From Desulfovibrionaceae bacterium (lineage in GTDB: Bacteria > Pseudomonadota > Gammaproteobacteria > Burkholderiales > Burkholderiaceae_C): a stretch of 10,814 nt of DNA. The notes beneath the pieces are model-generated. The model saw only the letters and a list, made by a program, of their open reading frames with translations, ran no database searches and was not told the DNA's origin. The first letter of the stretch is position 1, and the number at the start of each line of letters is the position of its first letter. This document shows, one piece after another, positions 1-8,279 of this stretch. The stretch spans positions 1 to 10,814 of the forward strand of contig WRJY01000280.1 of NCBI GenBank assembly GCA_009778355.1, given 5' to 3'. The translations under genes and the position numbers were made by a program.

Positions 1-3000
1 AGTGCGAGTTGGTGCGCCCCGTCGTAGCTCAGGGTCTGCTTGGTGTAGTGCCCGCCCTTGAGTTCAGTGAACTGCTCGATGCGGTTGCCGTGCGCGTCGT
101 AGCGCAGGACACTGCCGTTGCTGTCGTTGCCGTTGCCCTCGTGGTAGCCGATGCGGTTGTTTTTCCACTGCTCAATCGGGCCTTTCTCCAGAATTGGCAG
201 ACTGCCATAGCCCAGCAGGTTGAAGCCCGGATCACGCCCGTGTTTCCTGACCAACTCCGCCCAGTTGTCTTGCTGCTCTTGTTTGCTGGGCGTTTGGCCG
301 GGCAGCCGGTTGCCGGCAGCGTCAATGTTCCAGTGTTGGGTTTCGTTGGGATTCAAGCTGCTGGCTCGCGCTCTCAAGCGCCCGGCTGCATCGTAGCCAA
401 AGCGCTGGACATCGACGGTGCTCTGAATGCCGATGATCTGGCCCAGCGCGTCGTAGTGGTAGCGCCTTTGGCTGATCTGGCCGATGAACACTTGCGGCAC
501 GGACTGTTGCGCCGGCAAGCCTTGCAGGTCGATGCCTTGCAAGCGCCCCAACTGGTCGCGCCAGCGGCTTTGGCTGAAGGTCTGTTCGCTCGAACTGCGC
601 CATTGGCGGTTGGTTTCGCGGTGCAGGTCGTCGCGCTCAAAGTCAATCAGGCTGTGCTGTTCGTGCATCAGGCCATGCACGTGGCCTGAGCCGTAGAGTA
701 GCCACTGGATGTTGCCGGCTGCTTGCAACTGGCTTTGGGTGCGGTTGCCCAACTCATCAAATTGGTGGGCGATGTGGTGTTCGAATTCAACTTGGGGCGT
801 GGCGCTGGGTTCTGGCTTGTAGAGCTTTTGCGCTTCGCCGGTCAGGCGCCCGGCGCTATCGCGCTGCAACTCGATGCGGCTTTGCAACTGTTCTGGTCCG
901 GTGTAAACGCTGATGGTTTTTAGGCGTTCGGCTGCATCCCATTCGTAGCAGTGGCTTTGGCTGGGAGTGGCTTGGGTGGCGGCCAAGGTGCGTTCGGCAA
1001 GGTGCCCCAACGCATCCCAGCGGTACTGGCTTTCCTGCCAGTTCTGCCCTTGGCCGTCGCTGGCTTGGACCAATTGACCGGATTGGTCCCACTGGTAGCG
1101 CTGGATTCTGCCGTCAAAGCCGGTTTTCTCGATCAGCCGGCCCATCGGATCCCATTTGAAATGGCTTTTGGCGGCGTTCTCGTTGGTCAACTGGGTTAAT
1201 CGCCCAGCTATGTCGTAAGCCAGTTGCACGCTCAAGGCGCCATGCTTTCGTTTAATCAACCGGCCCCACAGATCGTAGGTCAATTCAATGGGGCTGCTGG
1301 GGGTTTGATTATTGTTATCGGTTGGGGGTTCGATGCGGATTAGGTTGTCTCGGGCATCGTAGTGATAGCGCTCGACCTGCCGGTTGGGCCTGTGGGCGGC
1401 TTTAATGCGGCCCTGGCCATCTCTCTCGTAGCGGGTGACCTGATTTTGGGCGTCGGTGACTTTAATCGTCTGGCCCCAGCGGTCGTAGTCCCAGTGGGTG
1501 GTTTTGCCGGAACAGTCGGTGTGGCTGATGAGCAGACCGGCTTTGTTCCATTGCAGCTTCTTGACGCCGCCTTTGGCGTCTTGTATTTCTGCCGGGCGGT
1601 CACAAGTCAGGGGTTCTTGCCTAGGGTCGAGGTAGCGGTAGTGTTCACTGCCGCTGGCATCGTGCTTGATTTCGCTCAGGCGGCTGTGCTCGTCGTAGTT
1701 GTAGCTGGTGACGACGCCGGCGCTGTCGCGGCTTTGGGTGAGGTGCCCGGCTTCATCGTAATCTTGGCTGCTGGCGCTGCCATCGGGCAGTTGCACACCC
1801 AATATGTTGCCTTGCGCATCACGCCGGATGTAAGTGGTGCGGCCCTGGGGGCCAGTGCTGGCGCTCAGGCGACCGTGGCCATCGTAGCTGTAGCGCAGCA
1901 CGCTGCCATCAGCCCTGTGGTGCTCGATTAGGCGTGATAGACCCGCCTCACCTTCAAACAGGTAGTGATCGCTTCGGCTCAGACTGTCGGTGACTTGGGC
2001 ACTGTGCCGGGGCTGGCCTTCGGGCGAGGGCTCTTCCTTCCGGTAGTCGAAGCGGTAGCCCAAACCTTCTTCGTTGCCGTGTTCGACCACGCGCAAGCCC
2101 AAGGGGGTGTCGGCATAGCGGTAGGTGTGCCAAGGGCCGCTTCGATGGCGGTGGGCAATGATGCGGTGCTCTTGCCACTTGTATTCGCGGGTCAGTTCAC
2201 CAGCCCTGTTGTGAACGGTGATGAGGTCGCCTTGGCTGCTGTAGCCGTAACTGACCAGGAGGATAGGTTCGGGCAGGGTGTGCAGGGGGTCGCGTTCGAG
2301 TTCAACGCTTGCCAGCCGCCAACCATCGTCGGCCCCCCAAGGTCCTTGGACTGGCTTGCCGGCGTGGATGCGCTGGTGTTCGAGCCGGTAGCGTCGGCCT
2401 GCGCCATCGGTGATGGCGATGAGTTTGCCTTCGGGCAGGACGTCGGTTGAGCGGGCAAAGAGGTTGCGTTTGGCTTCCGGTATCTTGATTTCTTCTTTGC
2501 CGGTGCTGTAGCGGTAGCTCTGGCGGCGGCCAAAGCGGTCAATTTGGGCAGTGAGGCGCCAGCGCGATCCTGCGGTGGGAGTGAACAGCCACAGGATATC
2601 GACGGAGCCGCTGGCTGCAATGAGGACATTGGGATCTTGGGCCAAGTCGTCGTTGACGTGGGCAAAGCGCTTGTGGCGGGTCCACTCTGGAGGTTGGCCT
2701 TCGGAGGTTTGGCCACCTCGAATGAGCCAGAGGTCTTCGCTAGCGCTGTAGTTCTGGCCTGCGGATTGCAAGGCTTCGCCGAAGGTGATGACGCGACCGC
2801 TGGCATCAAAGAGCAAGAGGCTGCTGGCCTTGGGCTCGATGCTCAACTCAGTGAGCAGGTGCCAGCCGTGGCCCAGTAAGCCGCAAGCGGCACCGTGTTC
2901 AGAGTTAACGTAGCTGCTGTATTGGCGCTGCCAGATCACGGGCAGTGCGCCAGGCAAGGCAAAGTCCAGGTCTTCGGGACCAAGCAAAACCTTGGCGCCT

Positions 3001-3161
3001 AACTGCGGGTTGACCGGATCGGGAGTGTTGGTTTTGCCGCCGGGACAAACCGAGCACGCCTTGCCTCCCTGCGAACCTATCAAAACTGTCAACGAGCCTT
3101 GGACGATCGGGCCACCCTTGAGGGTCTTGTCGGTTTGGCGCGCTGCGGGAAGGCCGGACAT
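1..3161 (-). CDS. Rhs/YD-repeat polymorphic toxin with short PAAR-type N-terminus (C-terminus beyond left edge)
   Basis: One minus-strand frame is open from the ATG at 3161 to the left edge (1053 codons plus two bases) with no internal stop. Residues 1-30 carry a PAAR-type motif (PAAR at 5-8, then GGPIVQGSLTVLIG). Residues about 50-125 match the conserved Rhs N-terminal region (LGAKVLLGPEDLDFALPGAL, then WQRQYSS). From about residue 380 there are some 19 YD/WD-type repeats such as YDLWGRLI, YDIAGRLT, WDPMGRLIEK, YDAAGRLR and YDAHGNRIEQ. By family knowledge the repeats form a shell around a C-terminal toxin, and a PAAR tip points to delivery on a type VI secretion spike. The DPxGL-type motif that ends the Rhs core is not reached, so the toxin type cannot be told. 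Start choice is supported by AGAGGAG at 3171-3177, nine bases upstream. A CATAAT at 3190-3195 could be a -10 box, but no good -35 accompanies it. No vgrG or adaptor gene lies upstream; a Tn3 transposase is there instead. Confidence 0.93.
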   Translation of the reverse strand, partial: MSGLPAARQTDKTLKGGPIVQGSLTVLIGSQGGKACSVCPGGKTNTPDPVNPQLGAKVLLGPEDLDFALPGALPVIWQRQYSSYVNSEHGAACGLLGHGWHLLTELSIEPKASSLLLFDASGRVITFGEALQSAGQNYSASEDLWLIRGGQTSEGQPPEWTRHKRFAHVNDDLAQDPNVLIAASGSVDILWLFTPTAGSRWRLTAQIDRFGRRQSYRYSTGKEEIKIPEAKRNLFARSTDVLPEGKLIAITDGAGRRYRLEHQRIHAGKPVQGPWGADDGWRLASVELERDPLHTLPEPILLVSYGYSSQGDLITVHNRAGELTREYKWQEHRIIAHRHRSGPWHTYRYADTPLGLRVVEHGNEEGLGYRFDYRKEEPSPEGQPRHSAQVTDSLSRSDHYLFEGEAGLSRLIEHHRADGSVLRYSYDGHGRLSASTGPQGRTTYIRRDAQGNILGVQLPDGSASSQDYDEAGHLTQSRDSAGVVTSYNYDEHSRLSEIKHDASGSEHYRYLDPRQEPLTCDRPAEIQDAKGGVKKLQWNKAGLLISHTDCSGKTTHWDYDRWGQTIKVTDAQNQVTRYERDGQGRIKAAHRPNRQVERYHYDARDNLIRIEPPTDNNNQTPSSPIELTYDLWGRLIKRKHGALSVQLAYDIAGRLTQLTNENAAKSHFKWDPMGRLIEKTGFDGRIQRYQWDQSGQLVQASDGQGQNWQESQYRWDALGHLAERTLAATQATPSQSHCYEWDAAERLKTISVYTGPEQLQSRIELQRDSAGRLTGEAQKLYKPEPSATPQVEFEHHIAHQFDELGNRTQSQLQAAGNIQWLLYGSGHVHGLMHEQHSLIDFERDDLHRETNRQWRSSSEQTFSQSRWRDQLGRLQGIDLQGLPAQQSVPQVFIGQISQRRYHYDALGQIIGIQSTVDVQRFGYDAAGRLRARASSLNPNETQHWNIDAAGNRLPGQTPSKQEQQDNWAELVRKHGRDPGFNLLGYGSLPILEKGPIEQWKNNRIGYHEGNGNDSNGSVLRYDAHGNRIEQFTELKGGHYTKQTLSYDGAHQLA

Positions 3162-3361
3162 GGGTTTACGCTCCTCTTTGGGATGCCAAATTATGAACCT
3201 ATTCCGAACTCGCCTGAGCTGCCGCGCGATAGGCTGCATCGCCGTAGGTTTGGCGAACGGTTAGGCTTCCGCTTCGCGCCGCGCCCCCGCCACTTGGGCG
3301 GCACCATGCGCTACATCCCGAAGGGCGTACCATCTATGACGGGCTGAAACCAATGATCGGT

Positions 3362-3399
3362 AGCTCGCCCAACACAAGCAAGTGTCGTACTACGCTGAG
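3362..3399 (+). repeat. candidate left terminal inverted repeat of a Tn3-family element
   Basis: Tn3-family terminal repeats are usually about 38 bp, start with GGGG and end internally with a motif like ACGCTAAG. The bases TACGCTGAG at 3391-3399 match that internal end and sit right at the upstream limit of the transposase gene. The outer end is poor: GGTAGC at 3359-3364 replaces GGGG. No good partner was found on the right side, so this is a tentative call based on position and the internal motif only. Confidence 0.25.
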
Positions 3400-6300
3400 T
3401 GAAACCCTGGCACGAGTTGGCTGGCCCGCATCATCCACACATACACAAACGTAACGGTATGGCAAACGGCAACGCGGAAGACCAGTGGCTGTTGACAGCA
3501 GCCGAGTGCGAATTGGTGCTGTCCAAGAGTCGAGCGAACCGCTTGGGCTTTGCCATCCTGCTAACTTTCTTTCGCGAGCACGGTCGCTTTCCACGAGATG
3601 ATGCCGAAGTCTCGGCTCAGGGGATTGCTGCACTGAGTCAGCAGATCAATGAGCCGATACCCGTGTGTGGCGTTCCCTTTCTGGCTGAACGCACGGCCAA
3701 GCGTTTGCGCGCTGAGGTTCGTGAACAATTTGGCTTCCGTGAAGCGACGGTCGCCGATGCCGAGAGATTGATGGAGTGGTTGCTAGACCACGTTGTCGGC
3801 GAGGTTGGCGGTGACATTGAGTCGATGATTGAACGACTGGAAGCTCACTGCCGCGAACTTGCCATCGAACCACCAACGCCAGATCGGGTAGAGCGAATTG
3901 CGCGTAGTGCATTGCGTACTCATGAAGACCGCTTCCACAATGGAATTTATGAGCGGCTTTCGTCTGCGGCCCGTGAGCGCCTGGATGCTTTACTACGGCC
4001 AGAGAATGCAAACAGTGGCACTGGCGACCAAGACGAAGCAAGCGGTACACCAGCCGTCCTGCTGAAATTGCGCGGCAGTCCAGGACGACCAAGTCTTGCC
4101 AGTATGCAGGACGAACTGGCGAAGCTGGAACTGATCCGAGGAATCGAACTACCCTCTGACTTGTTCAACCGAGTTTCGTCACGAGACTTGGAGCGTTGCC
4201 GTCAACGCATATCAATTGAGGCTCCTCGCGATCTGCGCCGGCATCCAGATGCTGCTCGGATAACTTGGTTGGCTGCCTTTGTTTACCTGCGTGCTCGCAG
4301 CCTGACCGACGACCTGGTAGATTTGCTAATCGAGACCATCCACCAAATCGGTGCACGCGCCGAGCGTAGGGTCGAACGCGAACTGCTGGAAGATCTCAAG
4401 CGCGTTTCCGGCAAGCAAAATTTACTATTCAACTTGGCCGATGCCACACTGGCTCAACCCGATGGCGTGGTACGCGACGTGGTGTTTCCGGTGGTCGGCG
4501 AGCAAACGTTGCGCGATCTGGTCAAGGAATGGAAAGCCACCGGCCCGACCTATCGCATCACCTTGCGCACCGTAATTCGCAATTCGTATCAAGGTCACTA
4601 CCGCCGCATGGTGCCAACCTTGCTGGCTGCGCTGGAATTTCGCTCCAACAACGACCGCCACCGTCCAGTGATGGACGCGCTCAATCTGATAAAGCGTTTT
4701 GCCGACACCAAGGTGCATACCTTTCCAGTTGATGAGGAAGTACCGCTCGACGGCGTGGTGCGCGGCTTATGGCGCGAAGCCGTGATGGAGAAGGACGCCG
4801 CTGGTCGGGATCGGGTCAACCGCATCACCTATGAAATCGCAGTGCTGGAAGCTCTGCGCGAACAATTGCGTTGCAAGGAAATCTGGGTAATTGGTGCGAA
4901 CCGCTACCGCAACCCAGACGACGATCTGCCGACTGACTTCGACCAGAACCGCAAGGACTACTACCAAGCACTGAACCTGCCGCTCGATGTAGAACAGTTT
5001 ATTACCAGCGTGCAGGTTGAAATGCGCGAGGCGCTTTCCACTTTTAACGCTGGTCTGAAAAAGAACCCCTACGTTCGGTTGAGCGGCAAGGATGGGGGCT
5101 GGATCACACTGACGCCGCTCGATGCGCAACCCAATCCGCCCAACCTGACGGCGCTCAAGGCTGAACTCAATGCCATCTGGCCGATGACCAGTCTGCTCGA
5201 TATGGTCAAGGAAACCGACCTGCGACTAGGCTTTACCGACGCCCTGAAAAGCCCGACTTCCTACGAAGCAATGGATCGTTCGGTGTTGCAACCGCGATTG
5301 CTGCTGTGTCTGCATGGCCTGGGCACCAACGCCGGCTTGCAGCGCATGGCAGGATTGAACTCTGGCACCACAGCACGCGACTTGGCCTATGTGCGTCACC
5401 GTTACATCAGCGTAGACGCAATGCGCCGTGCAATTGCCATCGTTGCAGACGGCACGTTGCACGCCCGCAATCCGGCAATTTGGGGCAGCAGCACTACTGC
5501 CTGCGCATCCGATTCCAAGCATTTTGGTGCATGGGATCAGAACCTCACCACGCAATGGCACGTGCGCTATGGCGGGCGCGGTATCATGATCTACTGGCAT
5601 GTGGAGCGTAGCTCGCTGTGCATCCATTCGCAGCTCAAGTCGCCGTCGTCGTCGGAAGTGGCGTCGATGATCGAGGGTGTGATCCACCACTGTACCGAGA
5701 TGGAGGTAGATCGGCAGTATGTCGATTCGCACGGTCAGAGCACGGTCGCCTTTGCCTTCTGCCGACTGCTGGGATTCATGTTGTTGCCGAGGCTGAAGGC
5801 CATCCACTCGCAGAAGCTGTATCGGCCGGAAACCGGCAAGGCGGACGCCTACGCCGACCTGAAACAGATTCTGAGCAAGCCCATTGATTGGGATTCAGTG
5901 CGGCAGCAGTACGACCAAATGGTCAAGTACGCCACCGCGCTGCGCTTGCGCACGGCGGAAACGGAAGCCATTTTGCGGCGCTTTACCAAGAAGAACGTGC
6001 AGCATCCGACGTACAGGGCATTCGCCGAGTTAGGCAAGGCAATCAAGACCATCTTCCTATGCCGCTACCTGCATGATGAATCACTGCGCCGGGAGATCAA
6101 CGAAGGACTGAACGTAGTTGAACAGTGGAACGGCGCGACCGACTTTGTGTTCTTTGCCCGGCGTGGTGAGATGGCGAGCAACCGCCGCGAAGACCATGAA
6201 GTCAGCATGCTGGCACTGCACCTGATCCAAAACTGCATGGTCTACATCAACACGCTGATGATCCAAAAAGTGCTGGCACAGCCGCACTGGCAGGGCAAGT

Positions 6301-6404
6301 TCACGCCGCGCGATTACGCAGCCCTCACACCGTTGATCTGGGAGCACGTCAACCCGTATGGACGGTTCGACCTCAACATGGATACCCGACTCGACCTGTC
6401 CTAA
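3399..6404 (+). CDS. tnpA: Tn3-family transposase (TnpA), apparently intact
   Basis: This 1001-residue protein has the usual length for Tn3-type TnpA, which catalyses replicative transposition by cutting and joining the element's 38-bp ends. The N-terminal ~170 residues resemble the DUF4158 region (LLTAAECELVLSK, then RLGFAILLTFFREHGRFP). The C-terminal half carries the Tn3 DDE domain: D705 in ASDSKHF, D776 in YVDSHG, E908 in EGLNVVEQWN. The spacings of 71 and 132 residues are close to those of Tn3. The terminal stretch (LTPLIWEHVNPYGRFDLNM) is typical of the family, so the gene looks complete. The listed start is GTG at 3399; the ATG at 3459 gives MANGNAEDQW and 981 residues and may be the true start, since homologues begin near there. 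Neither start has a strong ribosome site. No tnpR resolvase or passenger gene is encoded on this strand. It converges on the toxin-antitoxin array, 46 bp from the parE-like stop. Confidence 0.95.
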   Translation: MKPWHELAGPHHPHIHKRNGMANGNAEDQWLLTAAECELVLSKSRANRLGFAILLTFFREHGRFPRDDAEVSAQGIAALSQQINEPIPVCGVPFLAERTAKRLRAEVREQFGFREATVADAERLMEWLLDHVVGEVGGDIESMIERLEAHCRELAIEPPTPDRVERIARSALRTHEDRFHNGIYERLSSAARERLDALLRPENANSGTGDQDEASGTPAVLLKLRGSPGRPSLASMQDELAKLELIRGIELPSDLFNRVSSRDLERCRQRISIEAPRDLRRHPDAARITWLAAFVYLRARSLTDDLVDLLIETIHQIGARAERRVERELLEDLKRVSGKQNLLFNLADATLAQPDGVVRDVVFPVVGEQTLRDLVKEWKATGPTYRITLRTVIRNSYQGHYRRMVPTLLAALEFRSNNDRHRPVMDALNLIKRFADTKVHTFPVDEEVPLDGVVRGLWREAVMEKDAAGRDRVNRITYEIAVLEALREQLRCKEIWVIGANRYRNPDDDLPTDFDQNRKDYYQALNLPLDVEQFITSVQVEMREALSTFNAGLKKNPYVRLSGKDGGWITLTPLDAQPNPPNLTALKAELNAIWPMTSLLDMVKETDLRLGFTDALKSPTSYEAMDRSVLQPRLLLCLHGLGTNAGLQRMAGLNSGTTARDLAYVRHRYISVDAMRRAIAIVADGTLHARNPAIWGSSTTACASDSKHFGAWDQNLTTQWHVRYGGRGIMIYWHVERSSLCIHSQLKSPSSSEVASMIEGVIHHCTEMEVDRQYVDSHGQSTVAFAFCRLLGFMLLPRLKAIHSQKLYRPETGKADAYADLKQILSKPIDWDSVRQQYDQMVKYATALRLRTAETEAILRRFTKKNVQHPTYRAFAELGKAIKTIFLCRYLHDESLRREINEGLNVVEQWNGATDFVFFARRGEMASNRREDHEVSMLALHLIQNCMVYINTLMIQKVLAQPHWQGKFTPRDYAALTPLIWEHVNPYGRFDLNMDTRLDLS

Positions 6405-6450
6405 TCGAAATGGCCCCTGGTGACACGACTGCTTGTTCTACCCCTTTTTG

Positions 6451-6795
6451 TCATGGCTTCAACTCGATTCCAGTCACGCCAGGCGGCTCGCCTAGCCTTT
6501 CTGCCAGCCGCGCCATCAAGTCCATGCGCTCGTGAAAAACCGCCACAATCAGGGCGGGCGCATTCTCGCGCAGCAGGCCAAAGATGTAGTGATGTTCACA
6601 GTGGGCCATGCCCATCGTTGGATAGAGCGCGCTCATATCCTTGAACGGCCCTTGACGAGCGGCAAGGCGGGCCATGCCTTGTTCCAACCTATCCCGATAG
6701 TGGCGCGCTTGCGCACTGCCCCACTGTTTGCGCGTGGTGCGAGCGATACCGCGCAGATCGGCCACAGCCGCACCCGACAGGATGTAGCGCATCAT
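6451..6795 (-). CDS. parE: ParE/RelE-superfamily toxin of a type II toxin-antitoxin module
   Basis: A 114-residue basic protein with the ParE/RelE pattern: MRYILSGAAVADLRGIARTT (strand then helix), helical residues around HYRDRLEQGMARLAARQG, and a C-terminal strand ending ALIVAVFHERMDLMARL. ParE toxins usually poison DNA gyrase, while RelE relatives cleave mRNA on ribosomes; the sequence alone does not decide which. The antitoxin gene lies just upstream; its TGA stop and this ATG overlap by one base (TGATG at 6793-6797), so translation is probably coupled. An ATG one codon later and a TTG one codon earlier are alternative starts. The gene ends 46 bp from the stop of the convergent transposase, and no hairpin terminator was found between them. 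Confidence 0.87.
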   Translation of the reverse strand: MMRYILSGAAVADLRGIARTTRKQWGSAQARHYRDRLEQGMARLAARQGPFKDMSALYPTMGMAHCEHHYIFGLLRENAPALIVAVFHERMDLMARLAERLGEPPGVTGIELKP

Positions 6796-7052
6796 CAAGC
6801 GTCGCGGGCTTCGTCGGCCAGTTCTTCATCGAAAATCTCGCTGACGGTTTTGGTGGATACATTGCCCGCCAAGGCGTCCTCGACACGTGCAGTCAGCAAG
6901 GCTTTCAGTTCCTGCCATGCCTGGTCGGCGTCGGTATCGCCGGGAAACAGCCGCTCGATGGCGTACTGCTTGATGGTCTTGCCTTGCAGCACAGCCAAAG
7001 CTCTGAGGCTTTGATGCTGCTGGTCGGTCAGGTCGATGGTCAGGCGGCTCAT
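6795..7052 (-). CDS. parD: antitoxin partner of the ParE-like toxin (ParD-type)
   Basis: The protein has 85 residues. Its N-terminus (MSRLTIDLTDQQHQSLRALAVLQGKTIKQYAIERL) has a ribbon-helix-helix layout: one beta strand and two helices for dimerisation and operator binding. The acidic tail (IFDEELADEARDA) fits a toxin-neutralising segment. AGGA at 7060-7063, seven bases before the ATG, supports the start. Size, order before the toxin and one-base overlap with the ParE-like gene all support an antitoxin role. Many such pairs repress their own promoter; the 107-bp gap upstream would be the operator region. The name parD is given by partnership; the exact antitoxin subfamily is less certain. Confidence 0.82.
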   Translation of the reverse strand: MSRLTIDLTDQQHQSLRALAVLQGKTIKQYAIERLFPGDTDADQAWQELKALLTARVEDALAGNVSTKTVSEIFDEELADEARDA

Positions 7053-7096
7053 ATCGGTATCCTGGTAACTGGCTCGTCAGCACATTAGCACAAACC

Positions 7097-7155
7097 GGCC
7101 AAGCCCTCTATTGTTCCCCGGCCCTGCCCTGTCAACCTCCACCTCCAGCTTGGCC
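7097..7155 (-). promoter_or_regulatory. candidate parDE promoter/operator region
   Basis: The 107-bp gap between the vapC-like and parD-like genes contains a perfect -35 hexamer TTGACA on the minus strand (7130-7135). With a 17-bp spacer the -10 would be AATAGA (7107-7112), which is weak. Two 8-bp arms, GGCCAAGC (7097-7104) and GCTTGGCC (7148-7155), form an inverted repeat around the region and could be repressor half-sites. The -35 is good, the -10 poor, so this is tentative. Confidence 0.3.
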
Positions 7156-7159
7156 ATGC

Positions 7160-7549
7160 TCAACCGATATCCGTTTTTGAAAAATCGTTGCCTTTGTAGA
7201 GCAACGGCAGCGCGAGGCTCTTGGCGCACCCGTAGGCAAAGCAATCACCCATGTTGAGCTGGGCCGGATTGGGCTTGCCGTATCGCTGATAGGCGTGCAG
7301 CGCGAGTGCGCCGATTTCCGGGGTGATCGAGACTTCCTGCACTTGCAGCGCGTTCATGAAGCCGCGCACGAGTGCGCGCGCATCGTCCATCGAAATACCA
7401 CGCGCGCGGCGCAATGCCAGTACGCTTTCCATGAGGGCGATCGGGGAGGTGTGCAACCGGGTGTTGGCAGCATCGATCTTGTCCAGAAGGAGATCGCGCT
7501 CGCTTTCCGCAGCGAGGATGGCGACGACGGCGGACGCGTCAAGGAACAC
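7160..7549 (-). CDS. vapC: VapC-family PIN-domain toxin (ribonuclease)
   Basis: A 129-residue PIN-domain protein. It opens with MFLDASAVVAIL, and the four acidic residues expected of a Mg2+-dependent VapC nuclease are visible: D4, E41 (in ALMES), D102 (in NMGDCFAY) and D122 (in KGNDFSKTDI). VapC toxins cleave tRNA or rRNA; the target cannot be read from sequence. The start is GTG at 7549, two bases after the stop of the vapB-like antitoxin, indicating a coupled operon. Length is normal for the family and nothing suggests inactivation. It is the second of three tandem modules in this array. Confidence 0.92.
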   Translation of the reverse strand: MFLDASAVVAILAAESERDLLLDKIDAANTRLHTSPIALMESVLALRRARGISMDDARALVRGFMNALQVQEVSITPEIGALALHAYQRYGKPNPAQLNMGDCFAYGCAKSLALPLLYKGNDFSKTDIG

Positions 7550-7551
7550 GG

Positions 7552-7797
7552 TTACTCCCCCCAGTCCTCGTCGGATGCACGCTTGTGCTCGTCGCTGCCG
7601 AGGGCGCCCGGTTGTCCCATGCTGTCGGCCTTTGCCAGCACGCCGGCCAAGAGGTCGCGAACGCTGCGGGTGGCAGCCTCGGCCTCGTATTCGCGCTTGA
7701 GGGCGGCACGCAAAACATCCACCTTACGGGTTCCACGGATGCGGCTCAAGTGGTCGATCTTGTGCAAGGTATCTGGATCCTTGATGGTGAGCGCCAT
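7552..7797 (-). CDS. vapB: VapB-type antitoxin (Rv0623-like family)
   Basis: The protein has 81 residues and begins MALTIKDPDTLHKIDHLSRI, followed by TRKVDVLRAALKREYE. This resembles the short strand-helix-helix N-terminus of the VapB/Rv0623-like (PSK operon) antitoxins. The tail is acidic (SDEHKRASDEDWGE) and would wrap the toxin. The ATG at 7797 is preferred over an upstream in-frame ATG because AAGGA lies at 7804-7808, six bases before it. It precedes the PIN toxin by two bases. Only 29 bp separate it from the upstream fitB-like stop, so it may be co-transcribed with that module. Function is inferred from family and partner. Confidence 0.87.
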   Translation of the reverse strand: MALTIKDPDTLHKIDHLSRIRGTRKVDVLRAALKREYEAEAATRSVRDLLAGVLAKADSMGQPGALGSDEHKRASDEDWGE

Positions 7798-7826
7798 AAT
7801 GGTTCCTTTATTGAGGTGCCAGGGTA

Positions 7827-8279
7827 TCACACCAAGGGTAGCAAGCCGACTCCCGCATGACCTTCATCAGTCCACGGGTCGATGACCCGCAACCTGGCCG
7901 CCAGGAAAGGCGACTTGTCGCGCGTGGCCACGATGAAGCCACGCGATGCAGCAATCGCCGCGATGTATCCGTCAGGCACTGGAAGTCCCCTGCCCGCGCT
8001 CTTGGCGGTGGTGACCAATTCGGCGTAGTGCCGCGCCGCCTGGACATCGAACATCAGAATGTTGTCCCGGAAAAGACCCATCAAACCTTCCAGCGTTCCA
8101 GTAAGCCGGTCCTTTCGCTTGCCTGCCGGCAATGCGGTAATGCCGAACAGCAATTCAGCCAGCGTCACGCTGGTCAGAAACAGGGTTTGTGCCGCCTGCC
8201 GGTTCAACCAGGCCATGACCACAGGATCCGGGTCTGGCCGCATCGCCTCCGATACGACGTTGGTGTCCAGGACGATCAT
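7827..8279 (-). CDS. fitB: FitB/VapC-type PIN-domain toxin
   Basis: A 150-residue PIN-domain protein opening MIVLDTNVVSEAMRP, very typical of the FitB/VapC branch. The acidic active-site set is present: D5, E42 (in TLAELLFG), D103 (in VPDGYIAAIAASRGF) and D121 (in TRDKSPF). The protein is expected to be a Mg2+-dependent RNase held inactive by its antitoxin. Its ATG overlaps the antitoxin stop by four bases (ATGA at 8276-8279). After the usual end of the domain (VIDPWT, about residue 136) there is a 14-residue tail that many homologues lack; it may be harmless read-on. This PIN protein and the one at 7160-7549 are clearly different sequences, so they are not a recent duplication. Confidence 0.92.
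   Translation of the reverse strand: MIVLDTNVVSEAMRPDPDPVVMAWLNRQAAQTLFLTSVTLAELLFGITALPAGKRKDRLTGTLEGLMGLFRDNILMFDVQAARHYAELVTTAKSAGRGLPVPDGYIAAIAASRGFIVATRDKSPFLAARLRVIDPWTDEGHAGVGLLPLV

Noticed and set aside
9..2879. Several long plus-strand frames across the left 2.9 kb
   Set aside because: They are shadows of the continuous minus-strand Rhs gene, with repetitive valine/alanine-rich sequences mirroring the YD repeats.
3195..3266. Possible integron attC site (GTTAGGC at 3260-3266)
   Set aside because: No matching GCCTAAC-type element at the other end, no convincing internal L'/L'' pairing, and no integrase or cassette array nearby.
6405..6450. Possible bidirectional terminator between tnpA and the parE-like gene
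   Set aside because: Only a 5-bp TGACA/TGTCA pairing with a long loop was found; no GC-rich stem followed by a T run.
7082..7119. 38-bp segment reading GGGG at its outer end and GCTAA internally, like a Tn3 right terminal repeat
   Set aside because: It does not align with any sequence left of tnpA, so it is mentioned only as a candidate and not annotated as a feature.
7051..7170. ATATCGGT at 7051-7058 inverted at 7163-7170
   Set aside because: One copy is the last codons of the vapC-like gene; an 8-bp match over this distance is easily due to chance.
7160..8279. Possible duplication giving the two PIN-domain toxins
   Set aside because: Apart from the common PIN motifs their sequences differ strongly, and their antitoxins belong to different families.
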